Shown: positions 1-8,601 of the stretch, piece after piece
Layout: each line of letters begins with the position of its first letter
Numbering within the stretch: position 1 is the stretch's first letter
Origin: Desulfoscipio sp. XC116
GTDB lineage: Bacteria; Bacillota; Desulfotomaculia; Desulfotomaculales; Desulfallaceae
Length of the DNA stretch: 64,000 nucleotides
Assembly: GCF_039851975.1 (NCBI RefSeq)
Contig: NZ_CP156660.1
Location: 3,787,035-3,851,034 of the forward strand
Direction: 5' to 3'
Notes under the pieces: model-generated
Seen by the model: only the letters and a program-made list of their open reading frames with translations
Database searches by the model: none
Told to the model about the DNA's origin: nothing
Made by a program: the position numbers and the translations under genes

Positions 1-926
1 GACGGGTTGTAAGCGGCCGTGTCTATTTCTTTGACGCCTTGATTTAACAAGCTCTTCTTAAGCTTTTGCGCGCCATCTTGAAAGGAGTCCGTATACATAA
101 TAACTGTGCCGGGATTTTTACCCAAAAATCCGTTTTTAAAGGGCTGGGGGTACGAACCGATCACCGCCGGGATAAACATGGTGACATCCCAGTTATGATA
201 ATCCCACCAAATTTCATCCCCGGATTGAGGACGGTATTCAGCAACGCCCACCGGGGCTAAAATACCGTTTATCCAGTAAAACCAGTCCAATTTTTTCCTC
301 TCCGAACCTGTGTAAAAGGTATACTTGGATTCCAAACCGTTAATTTTATTGACAAACCCGCCGCCGTAAGCGGTTTGGATGTCCAAGTTCCGGAACATTA
401 CTTCCATGCCCACTTCGTCCTTAACCAGGCCCACTTCTTTGCCAAACATTTTTGTATGGCCGTAATCACGGGTAACGGTTAAATTTACGTGGTAAGGACT
501 TTCAATATCTCCGGCAGCCTTATAAGAACTGGAATTTGTATCTGCCGGAGTACCTTCCTTATATTTAATTTCTCCCTGTACCGGGCCCTTGTAGCCTTTG
601 TATGTTTCCCGGTCCACGGCCACACCGGCTTGTTTTGGGGTCGGTTTCTTATTTTCGGCCGCCGCCGGTTCTTTGTCGGAGGCCCCGGCGTTCGCAACGT
701 TTTTCTTATCCTTCGCCGCAGCGGTTTTTCCGGAATTTTCGGCCGCCGCTTTGGGATTTTTCTCTTTACTGTCGTCCGGCTGTTCCTTACTGTCATCTAG
801 CGTTACGGATTGTTCTTCCACCTGTTCCGGCAGATTGGTAACCACTTTAGTATCCTTGTCCGCACAAGCAGCCATGGAAAGCACTGCCAGCAGTAAAATT
901 AAAACAATAGTTAACTTCTTAAACAA
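1..926 (-). CDS. DUF4430 (transcobalamin-like) lipoprotein, 3' end outside window
   Basis: Open reading frame from a TTG at 924-926, preceded by a GGGGTG ribosome site, running off the left edge of the window (308 codons seen). The N-terminus is a lipoprotein signal with lipobox MAAC, so the mature protein should be tethered outside the membrane. A low-complexity Lys/Glu/Ala/Pro stretch (about residues 35-90) follows, then a DUF4430-type fold marked by WFYWING and GDEIWWDY. DUF4430 resembles the C-terminal domain of transcobalamin. It sits 76 bp downstream of cbiZ, on the same strand and behind the same cobalamin riboswitch, so a role in capturing cobamides or corrinoid precursors is a reasonable inference; binding itself is not shown. 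Missing C-terminus is only a window effect. Confidence 0.8.
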   Translation of the reverse strand, partial: MFKKLTIVLILLLAVLSMAACADKDTKVVTNLPEQVEEQSVTLDDSKEQPDDSKEKNPKAAAENSGKTAAAKDKKNVANAGASDKEPAAAENKKPTPKQAGVAVDRETYKGYKGPVQGEIKYKEGTPADTNSSSYKAAGDIESPYHVNLTVTRDYGHTKMFGKEVGLVKDEVGMEVMFRNLDIQTAYGGGFVNKINGLESKYTFYTGSERKKLDWFYWINGILAPVGVAEYRPQSGDEIWWDYHNWDVTMFIPAVIGSYPQPFKNGFLGKNPGTVIMYTDSFQDGAQKLKKSLLNQGVKEIDTAAYNP

Positions 927-1002
927 TTTATCAGCACCCCTTTTATTCTCCCCAACCTATCCTGAAAAAAAAGCAAGCGGGATTCGCTTCTTTATTCAAA
1001 AA

Positions 1003-1746
1003 TTAATTTACCAAATGGCCCTTATTCTTAATGATATATTCCCCGGCGCCGGACAGTGAGATATAGTTGGCCACACCCTGGAAAATAGCTTCGGAGGTAG
1101 TCCGTCCGATATAATATCCCAAATCTGTGGCCGTGCCGGCATAAGACAGGGCTTGCCCTTTGCCGGTGCAGGCGATGACCAGCGCATCTGTGGTAGTGCC
1201 TGTAACCAGTTCGCCATCGGGCAGGCAGACATTTGCCTTGAATAAAGCCCTTGTTTTAGCCTCCGTGGCGGTTATTACGGCGTTAACCATGGCGGAGGCG
1301 GTAAGATTTCCGTCAATTAACAAAATAAGATTGATGGTTCCGTATTTTTGTCGGTTGGTTACTTTACCGATAGGCAAACCGGCTACGCCCGGATTACCTA
1401 TCCCCGCCGTGCAAAAAGTGGCCACGGAAAGTCCCCGATGATTAACGTGACTTAGAAAGGTATGGGTGATACTAACAGCCGTCATCATACCCAAGACCTC
1501 TTTTCCCAGCCCCAAGCCCGCGGCTACTTTTGACAAGTCCCGTTCGGGATTACTGCCGTTATAGTCTTTGTCCACAGTATGGTTAATAATGTATCTGGCC
1601 TGGTGAAGATCCGCCCCCAGCACGGCGGAACTCAGCACTTTTAACGGGTTGTCCGACGCAATGAGAAATGTGTTATTGCCGTGAATATAAAAATTGATTC
1701 CCGGAATGGAAACTTGTTTTTTAAAACAGGTTATTTCTTCTAACAA
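1003..1746 (-). CDS. cbiZ: Adenosylcobinamide amidohydrolase CbiZ
   Basis: 247-residue protein matching the CbiZ family, which cleaves the aminopropanol side chain of adenosylcobinamide to give adenosylcobyric acid and so salvages incomplete corrinoids. The family signature region is seen in the C-terminal half (GTTTDALVIACTG) with conserved Gly-rich stretches around residues 100-130. Start is TTG at 1744-1746, with AGGAGGT 8 bp upstream. No signal peptide, so cytoplasmic. It is the first gene behind a cobalamin riboswitch and attenuator and is followed by the DUF4430 lipoprotein, fitting a B12-repressed salvage operon. Confidence 0.9.
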   Translation of the reverse strand: MLEEITCFKKQVSIPGINFYIHGNNTFLIASDNPLKVLSSAVLGADLHQARYIINHTVDKDYNGSNPERDLSKVAAGLGLGKEVLGMMTAVSITHTFLSHVNHRGLSVATFCTAGIGNPGVAGLPIGKVTNRQKYGTINLILLIDGNLTASAMVNAVITATEAKTRALFKANVCLPDGELVTGTTTDALVIACTGKGQALSYAGTATDLGYYIGRTTSEAIFQGVANYISLSGAGEYIIKNKGHLVN

Positions 1747-1778
1747 AAAGCTACCTCCTACCTATTGGATATAGCATT

Positions 1779-1808
1779 AAAAAAACCCGACCTGCGCAGG
1801 TCGGGTTT
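1779..1808 (-). terminator. Attenuator terminator of the cobalamin riboswitch
   Basis: Perfect 26-bp palindrome at 1783-1808 (arms AAACCCGACCTGC) followed on the minus strand by seven U. It lies between the riboswitch and the cbiZ ribosome site, so it is the likely expression platform: cobalamin bound, terminator formed, cbiZ off. Confidence 0.9.
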
Positions 1809-1885
1809 AATCGGTATCTACTATGGTGAAAGCCATAAAAAATACACATACCCCTATCTACCCGTAGGCGCTTTCGGTACCGAAC

Positions 1886-2075
1886 AAACAGACAGGTCTC
1901 CTGGCTCAGGTTCATGGAAACCTTACGTCTTCCCATCCGCACTCATTTTGCAAAAATGCTGAACAGTGACTCTGTGTAAGATTTCTCCCCATTACAGTGG
2001 CGGGGACCGCGCCGGATTTACACCGGCTTCCCTTTTAAGTTTTACCCTTCCGGTAAAACACCTGTTTATCCATAC
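1886..2075 (-). promoter_or_regulatory. Cobalamin (adenosylcobalamin) riboswitch
   Basis: Read on the minus strand the leader contains the B12-box core GCCGGTGTAAATCCGGC, the GCGGTCCCCGCCACTGTAA segment and the closing GAGCCAGGAGACCTGTCTG element, in the order expected for this RNA class. It is placed between a strong promoter and an intrinsic terminator ahead of cbiZ. Confidence 0.95.
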
Positions 2076-2113
2076 TTATGCAATTTAAGTTAAATTAAAC
2101 CGTTAATGTAATG

Positions 2114-2142
2114 AACATAGCATAATTAAGTCATGGTGTCAA
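2114..2142 (-). promoter_or_regulatory. Sigma-A type promoter of the riboswitch-cbiZ operon
   Basis: TTGACA (2137-2142) and TATGTT (2114-2119) with a 17-bp spacer on the minus strand, about 40 bp upstream of the riboswitch. Confidence 0.8.
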
Positions 2143-2167
2143 CATTACCACAAATGTAATTTATTGA

Positions 2168-2662
2168 TTAAAAATTATCGGTACCCCTTTGCTTATTTTT
2201 TAATTCTTCATATCTTTTTCGGATACAACTCTCACTTTTAAAGAATCCCAGCAAAGTATTCAACCGGCAAACGGTTGCCGGACTTAAAGAATGCTCGATC
2301 AGTTCCGTTTCTTCCAGCGCATTTTCACAGCCAATCAGTTGTAAAAACTCTTCCACCGTGTTATGGCGCTCAAGAAGATAAGCACCGCTTTCCTGTCCTT
2401 TCTTTGTTAAAAGAATACTTTCATGACGGTCGTATGCCAAATACCCGAGGTTAACCAGCCTGGAAATCATCTTAGAAGCGGACGAAGGCTTGACATGCAG
2501 TTCTCCGGAAATAATACCCACGCGTGTATAGCCATGCTGCAGGCAAAGCCTGTAGGCCATTTCCAAATAATCTTCCAAAGCCGGGGTAAGTTGTCCTTCT
2601 TGTTGCTTAATGAGTTGATATCCCCTTACGGTCCGAAATTCCAAGTCTGTATCGTTACCCAT
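2168..2662 (-). CDS. mntR: DtxR-family metalloregulator, MntR-like
   Basis: 164-residue DtxR/MntR-family repressor: N-terminal winged helix (about 25-90, with the recognition segment KPSSASKMISRL) and a helical dimer/metal domain, without the SH3 domain of IdeR-type members. All six residues that bind Mn in Bacillus MntR have counterparts here: D31, E34, H100, E120, E123, H124. It is divergent from the metal ABC operon across about 200 bp, so it most likely represses that importer when Mn is plentiful. I found no clear palindromic MntR box in the shared intergenic DNA. Confidence 0.88.
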   Translation of the reverse strand: MGNDTDLEFRTVRGYQLIKQQEGQLTPALEDYLEMAYRLCLQHGYTRVGIISGELHVKPSSASKMISRLVNLGYLAYDRHESILLTKKGQESGAYLLERHNTVEEFLQLIGCENALEETELIEHSLSPATVCRLNTLLGFFKSESCIRKRYEELKNKQRGTDNF

Positions 2663-2799
2663 ACCATCGGCTCCTTGCTTTTTAATAACCTTATTAACTA
2701 TTCCATTATATTCGTAACACTTTTAATTTAAGCATCATATATTAGCCAGGGGAAAACGGTTTACCCGCCCCTATCACAAAAGAGCCGGCAAGGAGGTGA

Positions 2800-2847
2800 G
2801 TGAATAAGCGGAAGTCCTGGAATTGGATAAAAAATGTGAAACCTTAA
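2800..2847 (+). CDS. Possible 15-residue leader peptide ahead of mntA
   Basis: GTG at 2800 directly behind AAGGAGG, 15 codons (Lys-rich, two Trp) ending TAA at 2845-2847, just before the mntA ribosome site. The ribosome site is as strong as any in the window and otherwise has no gene. It could be a translated leader or an accident. Confidence 0.3.
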   Translation: MNKRKSWNWIKNVKP

Positions 2848-2868
2848 ATATGTGAGGAGAGATTAACG

Positions 2869-3825
2869 GTGTTTTCCAAAATAAAATTAATCCTGGTGAT
2901 TTTGGCGGCAGGACTGTTTATATCGGCGGGATGTGTCCAGCCCCGGACACAACGGGAGAACCCCACGCATTCCACGGCAGATGAGGTAAGGTTAAACATA
3001 GTTGCCACCACAACCATGCTGGCCGATTTAACTAAAGTCATCGGCGGAGAATATGTCAAGATTAACGGCTTAATGGGACCGGGAATCGACCCCCATCTCT
3101 ACCAGGCCAGCGCGGGCGACGTGACTTTGATGCAGGATGCCGATGTTGTAGTCTATAACGGCCTGCACCTGGAAGGGAAAATGGGTGACATTTTCGAATC
3201 CCTTAAAACTCAAGGCAGCGCGGTCATCTGCATTGAAGATGGGCTGGAGGAAGCAAAGCTTTTGCGTGCGGAAGATGACCCCGATGTCCACGACCCCCAT
3301 ATCTGGTTTGACGTGACACTATGGCAGGATGCAGCCGGAGTGCTGGCCCAAGGCCTGACTGAAATTGATGCCGCTCATGCAGAGATCTATCTGTCAAATC
3401 TTGAACGTTACTTAACGGAGCTGGATGAGCTGGATAACTATATCAGGGAACGGGCGGCGGAGGTGCCGGAGGGACAGCGGGTGCTGGTCACCGCTCATGA
3501 CGCCTTTAATTACTTTGGTAAAGCCTACGGGTTTGAAGTCAGAGGTTTGCAAGGCATCAGCACGGATTCCGAAGCCGGTACGTCCGATGTGAGCAGCCTG
3601 GCCGATTTTATCACTACAAGAAAGATTAAAGCCATTTTTGTAGAGTCCTCGGTACCCCCCAAAACGATTGAGGCCCTGCGGGCGGCGGTAAAAGCCAAGG
3701 GCTTTGATACAGCAATCGGTGGCGAGCTGTATTCCGACTCCCTGGGCGGAGAGAATTCAGGAGCCGGAACCTATATCCTTACTTGCAAGGCCAATATCGA
3801 TACCATCGTCGATGCCTTAAAATAA
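2869..3825 (+). CDS. mntA: Mn/Zn-type ABC transporter substrate-binding lipoprotein
   Basis: 318-residue cluster A-I (ZnuA/TroA/PsaA) solute-binding protein with GTG start behind GAGGAGA and a lipoprotein signal (Cys22 in SAGC). Predicted metal ligands are H76 (DPHLY), H144 (DPHIWFD), E259 (FVESSV) and D290 (YSDSLGG). The His-His-Glu-Asp set is that of Mn-binding PsaA/MntC rather than the His-rich set of zinc binders, and no His-rich loop is present. First gene of a four-gene operon divergent from the MntR-like regulator; manganese is therefore the favoured substrate, with iron or zinc possible. Confidence 0.88.
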   Translation: MFSKIKLILVILAAGLFISAGCVQPRTQRENPTHSTADEVRLNIVATTTMLADLTKVIGGEYVKINGLMGPGIDPHLYQASAGDVTLMQDADVVVYNGLHLEGKMGDIFESLKTQGSAVICIEDGLEEAKLLRAEDDPDVHDPHIWFDVTLWQDAAGVLAQGLTEIDAAHAEIYLSNLERYLTELDELDNYIRERAAEVPEGQRVLVTAHDAFNYFGKAYGFEVRGLQGISTDSEAGTSDVSSLADFITTRKIKAIFVESSVPPKTIEALRAAVKAKGFDTAIGGELYSDSLGGENSGAGTYILTCKANIDTIVDALK

Positions 3826-3841
3826 AGCGGGAGGTAGCTGC

Positions 3842-4603
3842 ATGGACACCAAAACAACACTGGACTATGTCGTTGAGATAGAGGATTTAACCGTTGCCTA
3901 TGATGCCAAACCTGTTTTGTGGGATGTTGACCTGAAAATTCCCAAAGGCCGGCTGATGGCCATCGTCGGTCCCAACGGTGCCGGCAAAACCACCCTTATT
4001 AAAGCCATGCTCAATCTGCTTACCTCTGTTTCCGGTGTCATCCGTTTCCTGCCGGAGAGAGCGGATGGCTCACCCAAGAAGAAAAACAAAATTGGTTATG
4101 TACCGCAAAGCGGCAGTGTAGACTGGGATTTTCCCGCCACCGTGCTGGATGTGGTTCTAATGGGCCGCTACGGCCTGCTGGGCTGGGTGAAACGTCCCGG
4201 TAAGAAAGATGTAGCAATTGCCAGACAAACCTTGCAAAAAGTAGGCATGGAAGAGTTTGCCGCCCGCCAAATCAGCCGGCTCTCCGGCGGTCAGCAGCAG
4301 CGGGTCTTTCTGGCCAGAGCACTGGTGCAGGAAGCCGAGATCTATTTTATGGATGAACCGTTCAAGGGCGTGGATGCGCAAACGGAAAAGGCTATTGTTT
4401 TACTGCTTAAAGAGCTTAAAGCCCAGGGTAAAACAGTGGTGGTAGTCCATCATGACCTGCAAACCGTGGCCGACTATTTTGACTGGGTAACCCTGATCAA
4501 TCTGCGCGTAGTTACCAGCGGACCGGTCGCCGAGGTCTTCCATGAAGAAAATCTAAAAAGAGTGTATCACAGCAGCGGCTCACTATTGAAAGGCGGCGTA
4601 TGA
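3842..4603 (+). CDS. mntB: Metal ABC transporter ATP-binding protein
   Basis: 253-residue ABC ATPase: Walker A GPNGAGKT (43-50), signature LSGGQQQR, Walker B IYFMDEP and switch His in VVHHD. It energises import by the two downstream permeases. It starts 16 bp after mntA and ends 3 bp before the first permease, so the genes are one transcript. Belongs to the Mn/Zn/Fe chelate family of ATPases by similarity of neighbours and sequence. Confidence 0.9.
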   Translation: MDTKTTLDYVVEIEDLTVAYDAKPVLWDVDLKIPKGRLMAIVGPNGAGKTTLIKAMLNLLTSVSGVIRFLPERADGSPKKKNKIGYVPQSGSVDWDFPATVLDVVLMGRYGLLGWVKRPGKKDVAIARQTLQKVGMEEFAARQISRLSGGQQQRVFLARALVQEAEIYFMDEPFKGVDAQTEKAIVLLLKELKAQGKTVVVVHHDLQTVADYFDWVTLINLRVVTSGPVAEVFHEENLKRVYHSSGSLLKGGV

Positions 4604-4606
4604 GCA

Positions 4607-5530
4607 ATGGATGCATGCATAATATTATTAACCGATTATACCTTTCAAACCGTCGCTTTGGGTTCAGCTATTTTAGGCATCATCAGCGGTATTATGGGGA
4701 GTTTCGCCGTGCTCAGAAAGCAGAGTCTCCTGGGCGACGGTGTCTCCCATGCCGCACTGCCGGGAGTTGTACTGGCTTTTGTCCTGACCGGCAGTAAAAA
4801 TACAGAATTTCTTTTGTTCGGCGCCCTGTTGTCCGGGCTGCTGGCCACCTTGTTTATTATCCAAATCGTTAAACACTCGCGTATTAAATTTGATAGCGCG
4901 CTGGCTCTGGTCTTGTCGGTGTTCTTTGGACTGGGCATGGTTTTGTTAACCCATGTCCAGAAGATCCCCGATTCCAACCAAGCCGGTTTAAAACGCTTTA
5001 TTTTCGGGCAGGCCGCGACTCTTTTACAGCGGGACGTGGTCCTGATGCTGGTTTGCGGCATAGTTCTCCTGATTCTGGTGATTATTTTCTGGAAAGAGTT
5101 CAAACTCTTTACTTTTGACAGCGATTTTGCCCGAAGTATCGGCTTCTCGCCCCGTAAACTCAACCTGCTGCTTTCTTTCATGATTGTGCTGACCATCATT
5201 ATCGGTCTGCAGACGGTAGGGGTTATTCTGATGAGTGCCATGTTGATTGCTCCGGCTGTGGCCGCACGCCAGTGGACGGATAAACTGGCAATGATGGTAC
5301 TGCTGGCCGCCGTTTTTGGAGCGCTCTCCGGCGTTGCCGGCACGATCGCCAGCTCTCTGGTACCCAAGCTGCCTACAGGTCCCTGCATTGTAATTATCGT
5401 CAGCCTAATCGTTCTGGTCAGCCTTTTGTTTGCCCCGGGGCGGGGAATGGTCGGCCGGCTGTACCGGCACAGACAAACCAGACTTACGCTTAAAGCAAAT
5501 GGAGGTAAATCCGATGTCTCCGCAATTTGA
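4607..5530 (+). CDS. mntC: Metal ABC transporter permease 1
   Basis: 307-residue ABC-3 family integral membrane protein with about eight hydrophobic segments and the family's conserved early stretch LLGDGVSHAALPGVVLAF. ATG at 4607 lies 3 bp after the ATPase stop. The basic C-terminal tail overlaps the next gene's start by 17 bp, suggesting translational coupling with the second permease, with which it should form a heterodimeric channel. Confidence 0.88.
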   Translation: MDACIILLTDYTFQTVALGSAILGIISGIMGSFAVLRKQSLLGDGVSHAALPGVVLAFVLTGSKNTEFLLFGALLSGLLATLFIIQIVKHSRIKFDSALALVLSVFFGLGMVLLTHVQKIPDSNQAGLKRFIFGQAATLLQRDVVLMLVCGIVLLILVIIFWKEFKLFTFDSDFARSIGFSPRKLNLLLSFMIVLTIIIGLQTVGVILMSAMLIAPAVAARQWTDKLAMMVLLAAVFGALSGVAGTIASSLVPKLPTGPCIVIIVSLIVLVSLLFAPGRGMVGRLYRHRQTRLTLKANGGKSDVSAI

Positions 5531-6653
5531 AATACAACTGATTGCCACGCTTACAGCCGTTGCTTGTTCCCTGCCCGGCGTTTTTTTGGTCCTGCGCGGG
5601 ATGTCCATGATGTCCGATTCCATTACCCACACTATCTTACTGGGCATCGTGCTGGCCTTCTTCCTGACCAATGACCTTTCCTCCCCCCTCTTAATCATGG
5701 GGGCCGCCCTGATGGGTGTTATCACGGTCTGGCTGACGGAAACCCTCAACCGCACCCGGCTTTTATCCGAGGATGCCGCTATTGGCATTGTCTTCCCACT
5801 TTTATTCAGCGTGGCTATTATTCTGATTACCCGTTACGCCGGTTCGGTGCATTTGGACACTGATGCGGTACTGTTGGGCGAACTGGCTTTTGCTCCTTTT
5901 GATCGCCTGGTTGTCTCCGGCATGGATCTTGGCGCCAGGGCTATTTACACCAGCGGCGTTATTCTGCTGTTAAACTTGCTGGTGATTGTGGTTTTTTTCA
6001 AAGAATTTAAACTTGTCACCTTTGATCCCATGCTGGCCGCCGTTTTGGGTTTCTCTCCGGTCCTGGTGCATTACGGCCTGATGACCATGATCTCACTAAC
6101 GGCCGTGGGCGCTTTTGAAGCCGTCGGTTCGGTCCTGGTTGTGGCCTTTATGATCGGCCCGCCGGTAACGGCTTATCTGTTGACGGATGATCTGAAACAA
6201 ATGCTGATTCTAAGCGGAACTGCCGGGGCCGTAAACGGTATTTTGGGTTATCAAACGGCAGCCTTCCTGGACGCTTCCATTGCCGGCAGTATGGCGGTGG
6301 TTACCGGAGTGGTTTTCTGCCTGGCTTTCATTTTTGCTCCGCAGCGCGGTTTGGTCAGTGTCCTGCGCCGGCGCAAGCTGCAGAGAACTGAATTTGCCCG
6401 GCAAACCCTGCTTTTGCATCTTTACAACCGCGAAGCAGAGGATCAAAAAGCACGGGAAGCCGGGACCCGCCTGGAGCAGCTTCATTTGCACTGGAGTGAA
6501 GCTTTTGCCCGAAAGATTGTTTTGGGTTTGCAAAAAAAAGGTTGTCTTTGCTTTGACGGCAATTTTATTAAGCTGACCCGGCAAGGAAGGCAGATTAGTA
6601 TGCGCAATTACGAGGAGTTGTTTGGACATTTTGACAAAGGTCATATTTTTTAA
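5514..6653 (+). CDS. mntD: Metal ABC transporter permease 2 with winged-helix-like C-terminal extension
   Basis: 379 residues from ATG 5514, chosen over an upstream in-frame ATG because GGAGGT lies at the right distance. Residues 1-280 are an ABC-3 permease (MSDSITHTILLGIVLAFF motif). The last ~95 residues are hydrophilic, contain a GLQKKG...KLTRQGRQ stretch typical of the wing of DtxR/MarR-like winged helices, and are absent from the first permease. Similar cytosolic extensions occur in TroD/MntD-type permeases; its function (metal sensing or regulation of the pore) is an inference. Confidence 0.85.
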   Translation: MSPQFEIQLIATLTAVACSLPGVFLVLRGMSMMSDSITHTILLGIVLAFFLTNDLSSPLLIMGAALMGVITVWLTETLNRTRLLSEDAAIGIVFPLLFSVAIILITRYAGSVHLDTDAVLLGELAFAPFDRLVVSGMDLGARAIYTSGVILLLNLLVIVVFFKEFKLVTFDPMLAAVLGFSPVLVHYGLMTMISLTAVGAFEAVGSVLVVAFMIGPPVTAYLLTDDLKQMLILSGTAGAVNGILGYQTAAFLDASIAGSMAVVTGVVFCLAFIFAPQRGLVSVLRRRKLQRTEFARQTLLLHLYNREAEDQKAREAGTRLEQLHLHWSEAFARKIVLGLQKKGCLCFDGNFIKLTRQGRQISMRNYEELFGHFDKGHIF

Positions 6654-6657
6654 ATTA

Positions 6658-6700
6658 AAACTATACTCCCGGAGTCCAAAGAACGCCGGGAGTATAGTTT
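6658..6700 (+). terminator. Hairpin terminator after the metal ABC operon
   Basis: 15-bp perfect stem AAACTATACTCCCGG / CCGGGAGTATAGTTT with 13-nt loop, starting 4 bp after the mntD stop; the U tract is weak (TTTGCTTCCTT). Confidence 0.7.
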
Positions 6701-6863
6701 GCTTCCTTATTATTGCAACCTACTCCATTAACAACTTACAGAGACCGTACATCTTCCCACCCGGCACTCTGCTTGCTAAAATACAAATTACGCCGCTAAC
6801 AATCTCGCCATTATCACGCGTCGCACGCACCACCATAAACGAATATATGTCATTGCCGGCTAA

Positions 6864-7060
6864 TGTCATCGCGAGCGCAAGCGAAGCAATCCCAAACTCC
6901 AAAGCGGCTCCAGCAAAGAAATGCGGGCTGCAAAACGGAGATTGCCACGTCGCTCGCTCCTCGCAATGACACACTCCAGGCATTCGCAGGTTTTATTCAT
7001 AGCAATGACGGGCTTTCAAACATCACATGTTCTATACATGGCAATGACAGAGCGGTACTT
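6864..7060. repeat. Composite palindromic intergenic repeat, copy 1
   Basis: Terminal inverted motif TGTCATCGCGAG ... CTCGCAATGACA bounds a ~108-bp GC-rich palindrome (6864-6971). It is followed by a shorter related tail with CATAGCAATGACGG (about 7000-7015) and CATGGCAATGACAG. Related copies lie at 13520-13672 and 62703-62830. It fills the space between mntD and paaK. Confidence 0.8.
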
Positions 7061-7061
7061 G

Positions 7062-8360
7062 CTAAATCTCCCGCTTATCTACGACCCGCTTGGCTTTGCC
7101 TTCGCTGCGCGGAATAGTCCGCGGTTCCACCAGCTTGATACGCGCGGAAATACCCAGCACGCTGTTAATTCGCGAGTAAAGCCTGCGCTCCAAGTTTTCC
7201 AGCTGGCGCACCTTATCGTTAAACATCTCGGATGACAGCTCCACCCAGATCTCCAGGTCATCCATGGTGCCTTTCCGGTCCACCACCAGCAGATAATGAG
7301 GCTCGGTTTCGCCAAATTCCAACAGCACGCTTTCAATTTGGGACGGGAATACATTGACTCCCCTGATAATTAACATATCATCGGTACGGCCGGTTACCCG
7401 CTGCATACGCACATGGGTGCGCCCGCACGGGCAGGGTTCCGGATTAAGGACCGTTATGTCCCTGGTTCGGTAGCGAATCACCGGGAAGGCTTCCTTGGTT
7501 AATGATGTGATCACCAGTTCACCCGGCTTACCATAGGGAAGAGGTTCCTCAGTTTCAGGGTCAATCACCTCGGCAATGAAATGATCTTCAAAAATGTGCA
7601 TACCTTGTTGGGCTTGACATTCCATGGCTACCCCGGGCCCCATTACTTCACTGAGCCCGTAAATATCCAGCGCAATAATATCAAGCTTTTGCTCCAGCTG
7701 CTGCCTCATGCGTTCCGACCACGGTTCAGCCCCAAAAACCCCCGCCTTTAAAGGAAGCTTGGTAAAGTCAATCCCCCGGTTCGCGCCCTCTTCAGCAAGA
7801 TATAAGGCGTAAGAAGGCGTACAGGCCAACATGGTAGTGCCGAAATCCTGCATTAACATGAGCTGCCTGCCGGTGTTGCCGCCTGAGGCGGGAACCACCG
7901 TGGCTCCCAGCCGTTCGGCGCCGTAATGGGCTCCCAATCCCCCGGTAAAGAGTCCGTATCCATAGCCAACTTGCACTACATCACTTTTAGTGCCTCCGGC
8001 CATAACCAGCGCTCTGGCTATTAGGTCCGACCAGGTATGTATATCATTTTGGGTATAGCCCACGACGATCGGCTTACCGGTTGTGCCGGATGAAGCGTGC
8101 AGCCGCACCACTTCTTCCCGAGGTACGGCAAAAAGGCCAAACGGATAATTGTCCCGCAAATCATGCTTTATGGTAAAAGGCAGTTTGCGCAGGTCATCCA
8201 GAGAGCGCAAGTCATCAGGCGTCACACCTTTTTTCGCAAAAGATTGCCTGTAAAACGGCACATTTTGGTAGGTTCTTGCCACGGAGGCCCGCAGTCTTTT
8301 TAGCTGTAATTCAGCCAATTCATCGCGGGACATGGTTTCGTATTCGCGGTTCCAGTACAT
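7062..8360 (-). CDS. paaK: Phenylacetate-CoA ligase
   Basis: 432-residue AMP-forming ligase of the PaaK family, activating phenylacetate (or a related aryl acid) to its CoA ester. Seen: the N-terminal YWNxE start typical of the family, the P-loop-like [10 protein letters not shown] (about 90-99), the YG(Y)GLFTGG stretch, the DIYGLSE-type adenylation motif and the C-terminal [15 protein letters not shown] and KAKRVVD regions. ATG at 8360 is preferred over one 6 bp upstream because the GGGGAG site is then 8 bp away. It follows livF on the same strand, suggesting uptake and activation of aromatic acids or of products of aromatic amino acid catabolism. Confidence 0.93.
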   Translation of the reverse strand: MYWNREYETMSRDELAELQLKRLRASVARTYQNVPFYRQSFAKKGVTPDDLRSLDDLRKLPFTIKHDLRDNYPFGLFAVPREEVVRLHASSGTTGKPIVVGYTQNDIHTWSDLIARALVMAGGTKSDVVQVGYGYGLFTGGLGAHYGAERLGATVVPASGGNTGRQLMLMQDFGTTMLACTPSYALYLAEEGANRGIDFTKLPLKAGVFGAEPWSERMRQQLEQKLDIIALDIYGLSEVMGPGVAMECQAQQGMHIFEDHFIAEVIDPETEEPLPYGKPGELVITSLTKEAFPVIRYRTRDITVLNPEPCPCGRTHVRMQRVTGRTDDMLIIRGVNVFPSQIESVLLEFGETEPHYLLVVDRKGTMDDLEIWVELSSEMFNDKVRQLENLERRLYSRINSVLGISARIKLVEPRTIPRSEGKAKRVVDKREI

Positions 8361-8539
8361 GATCATTTCTCCCCTTTATTTTATTAAGTAAACGCGGGTA
8401 ACGCAGGCCTTGAATGTGCCAACGCAAAATAATTCTTCTCCCGCCCGCCATTTTCCTGTTTAACTTTCTCCAAGTATCTTGTGTAAAAGATAAATTTTAA
8501 AGAACATTTGCTAATTTGGTCGTAAAAGCGCGAAACAAA

Positions 8540-8601
8540 GCAAGAGAACTATCCCCTTGCTTCAAACGCAGAGGGAGGCAAGAGAACCGTCCCCCTGCTT
8601 C
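8540..8601. repeat. Two tandem copies of a 24-bp REP-like unit
   Basis: GCAAGAGAACTATCCCC.. (8540-8563) and GCAAGAGAACCGTCCCC.. (8578-8601) share 21 of 24 bases. The unit has the GAGAACCGTCCCC type sequence often seen at ends of REP/IS200-like elements in Firmicutes (recalled, not searched). The livF reading frame ends inside it. Confidence 0.6.

Noticed and set aside
485-1059. Long open frames on both strands over the low-complexity part of the DUF4430 gene
   Set aside because: They follow the repetitive Ala/Lys/Glu/Pro codons of the lipoprotein frame, which alone has signal peptide, ribosome site and domain match.
1003-1232. Alternative short frame within cbiZ
   Set aside because: Fully inside cbiZ without own signals.
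4645-5388. Long antisense frame opposite the first metal permease
   Set aside because: Codon pattern is that of a shadow frame; no start signals, no family, and the permease frame is clearly coding.
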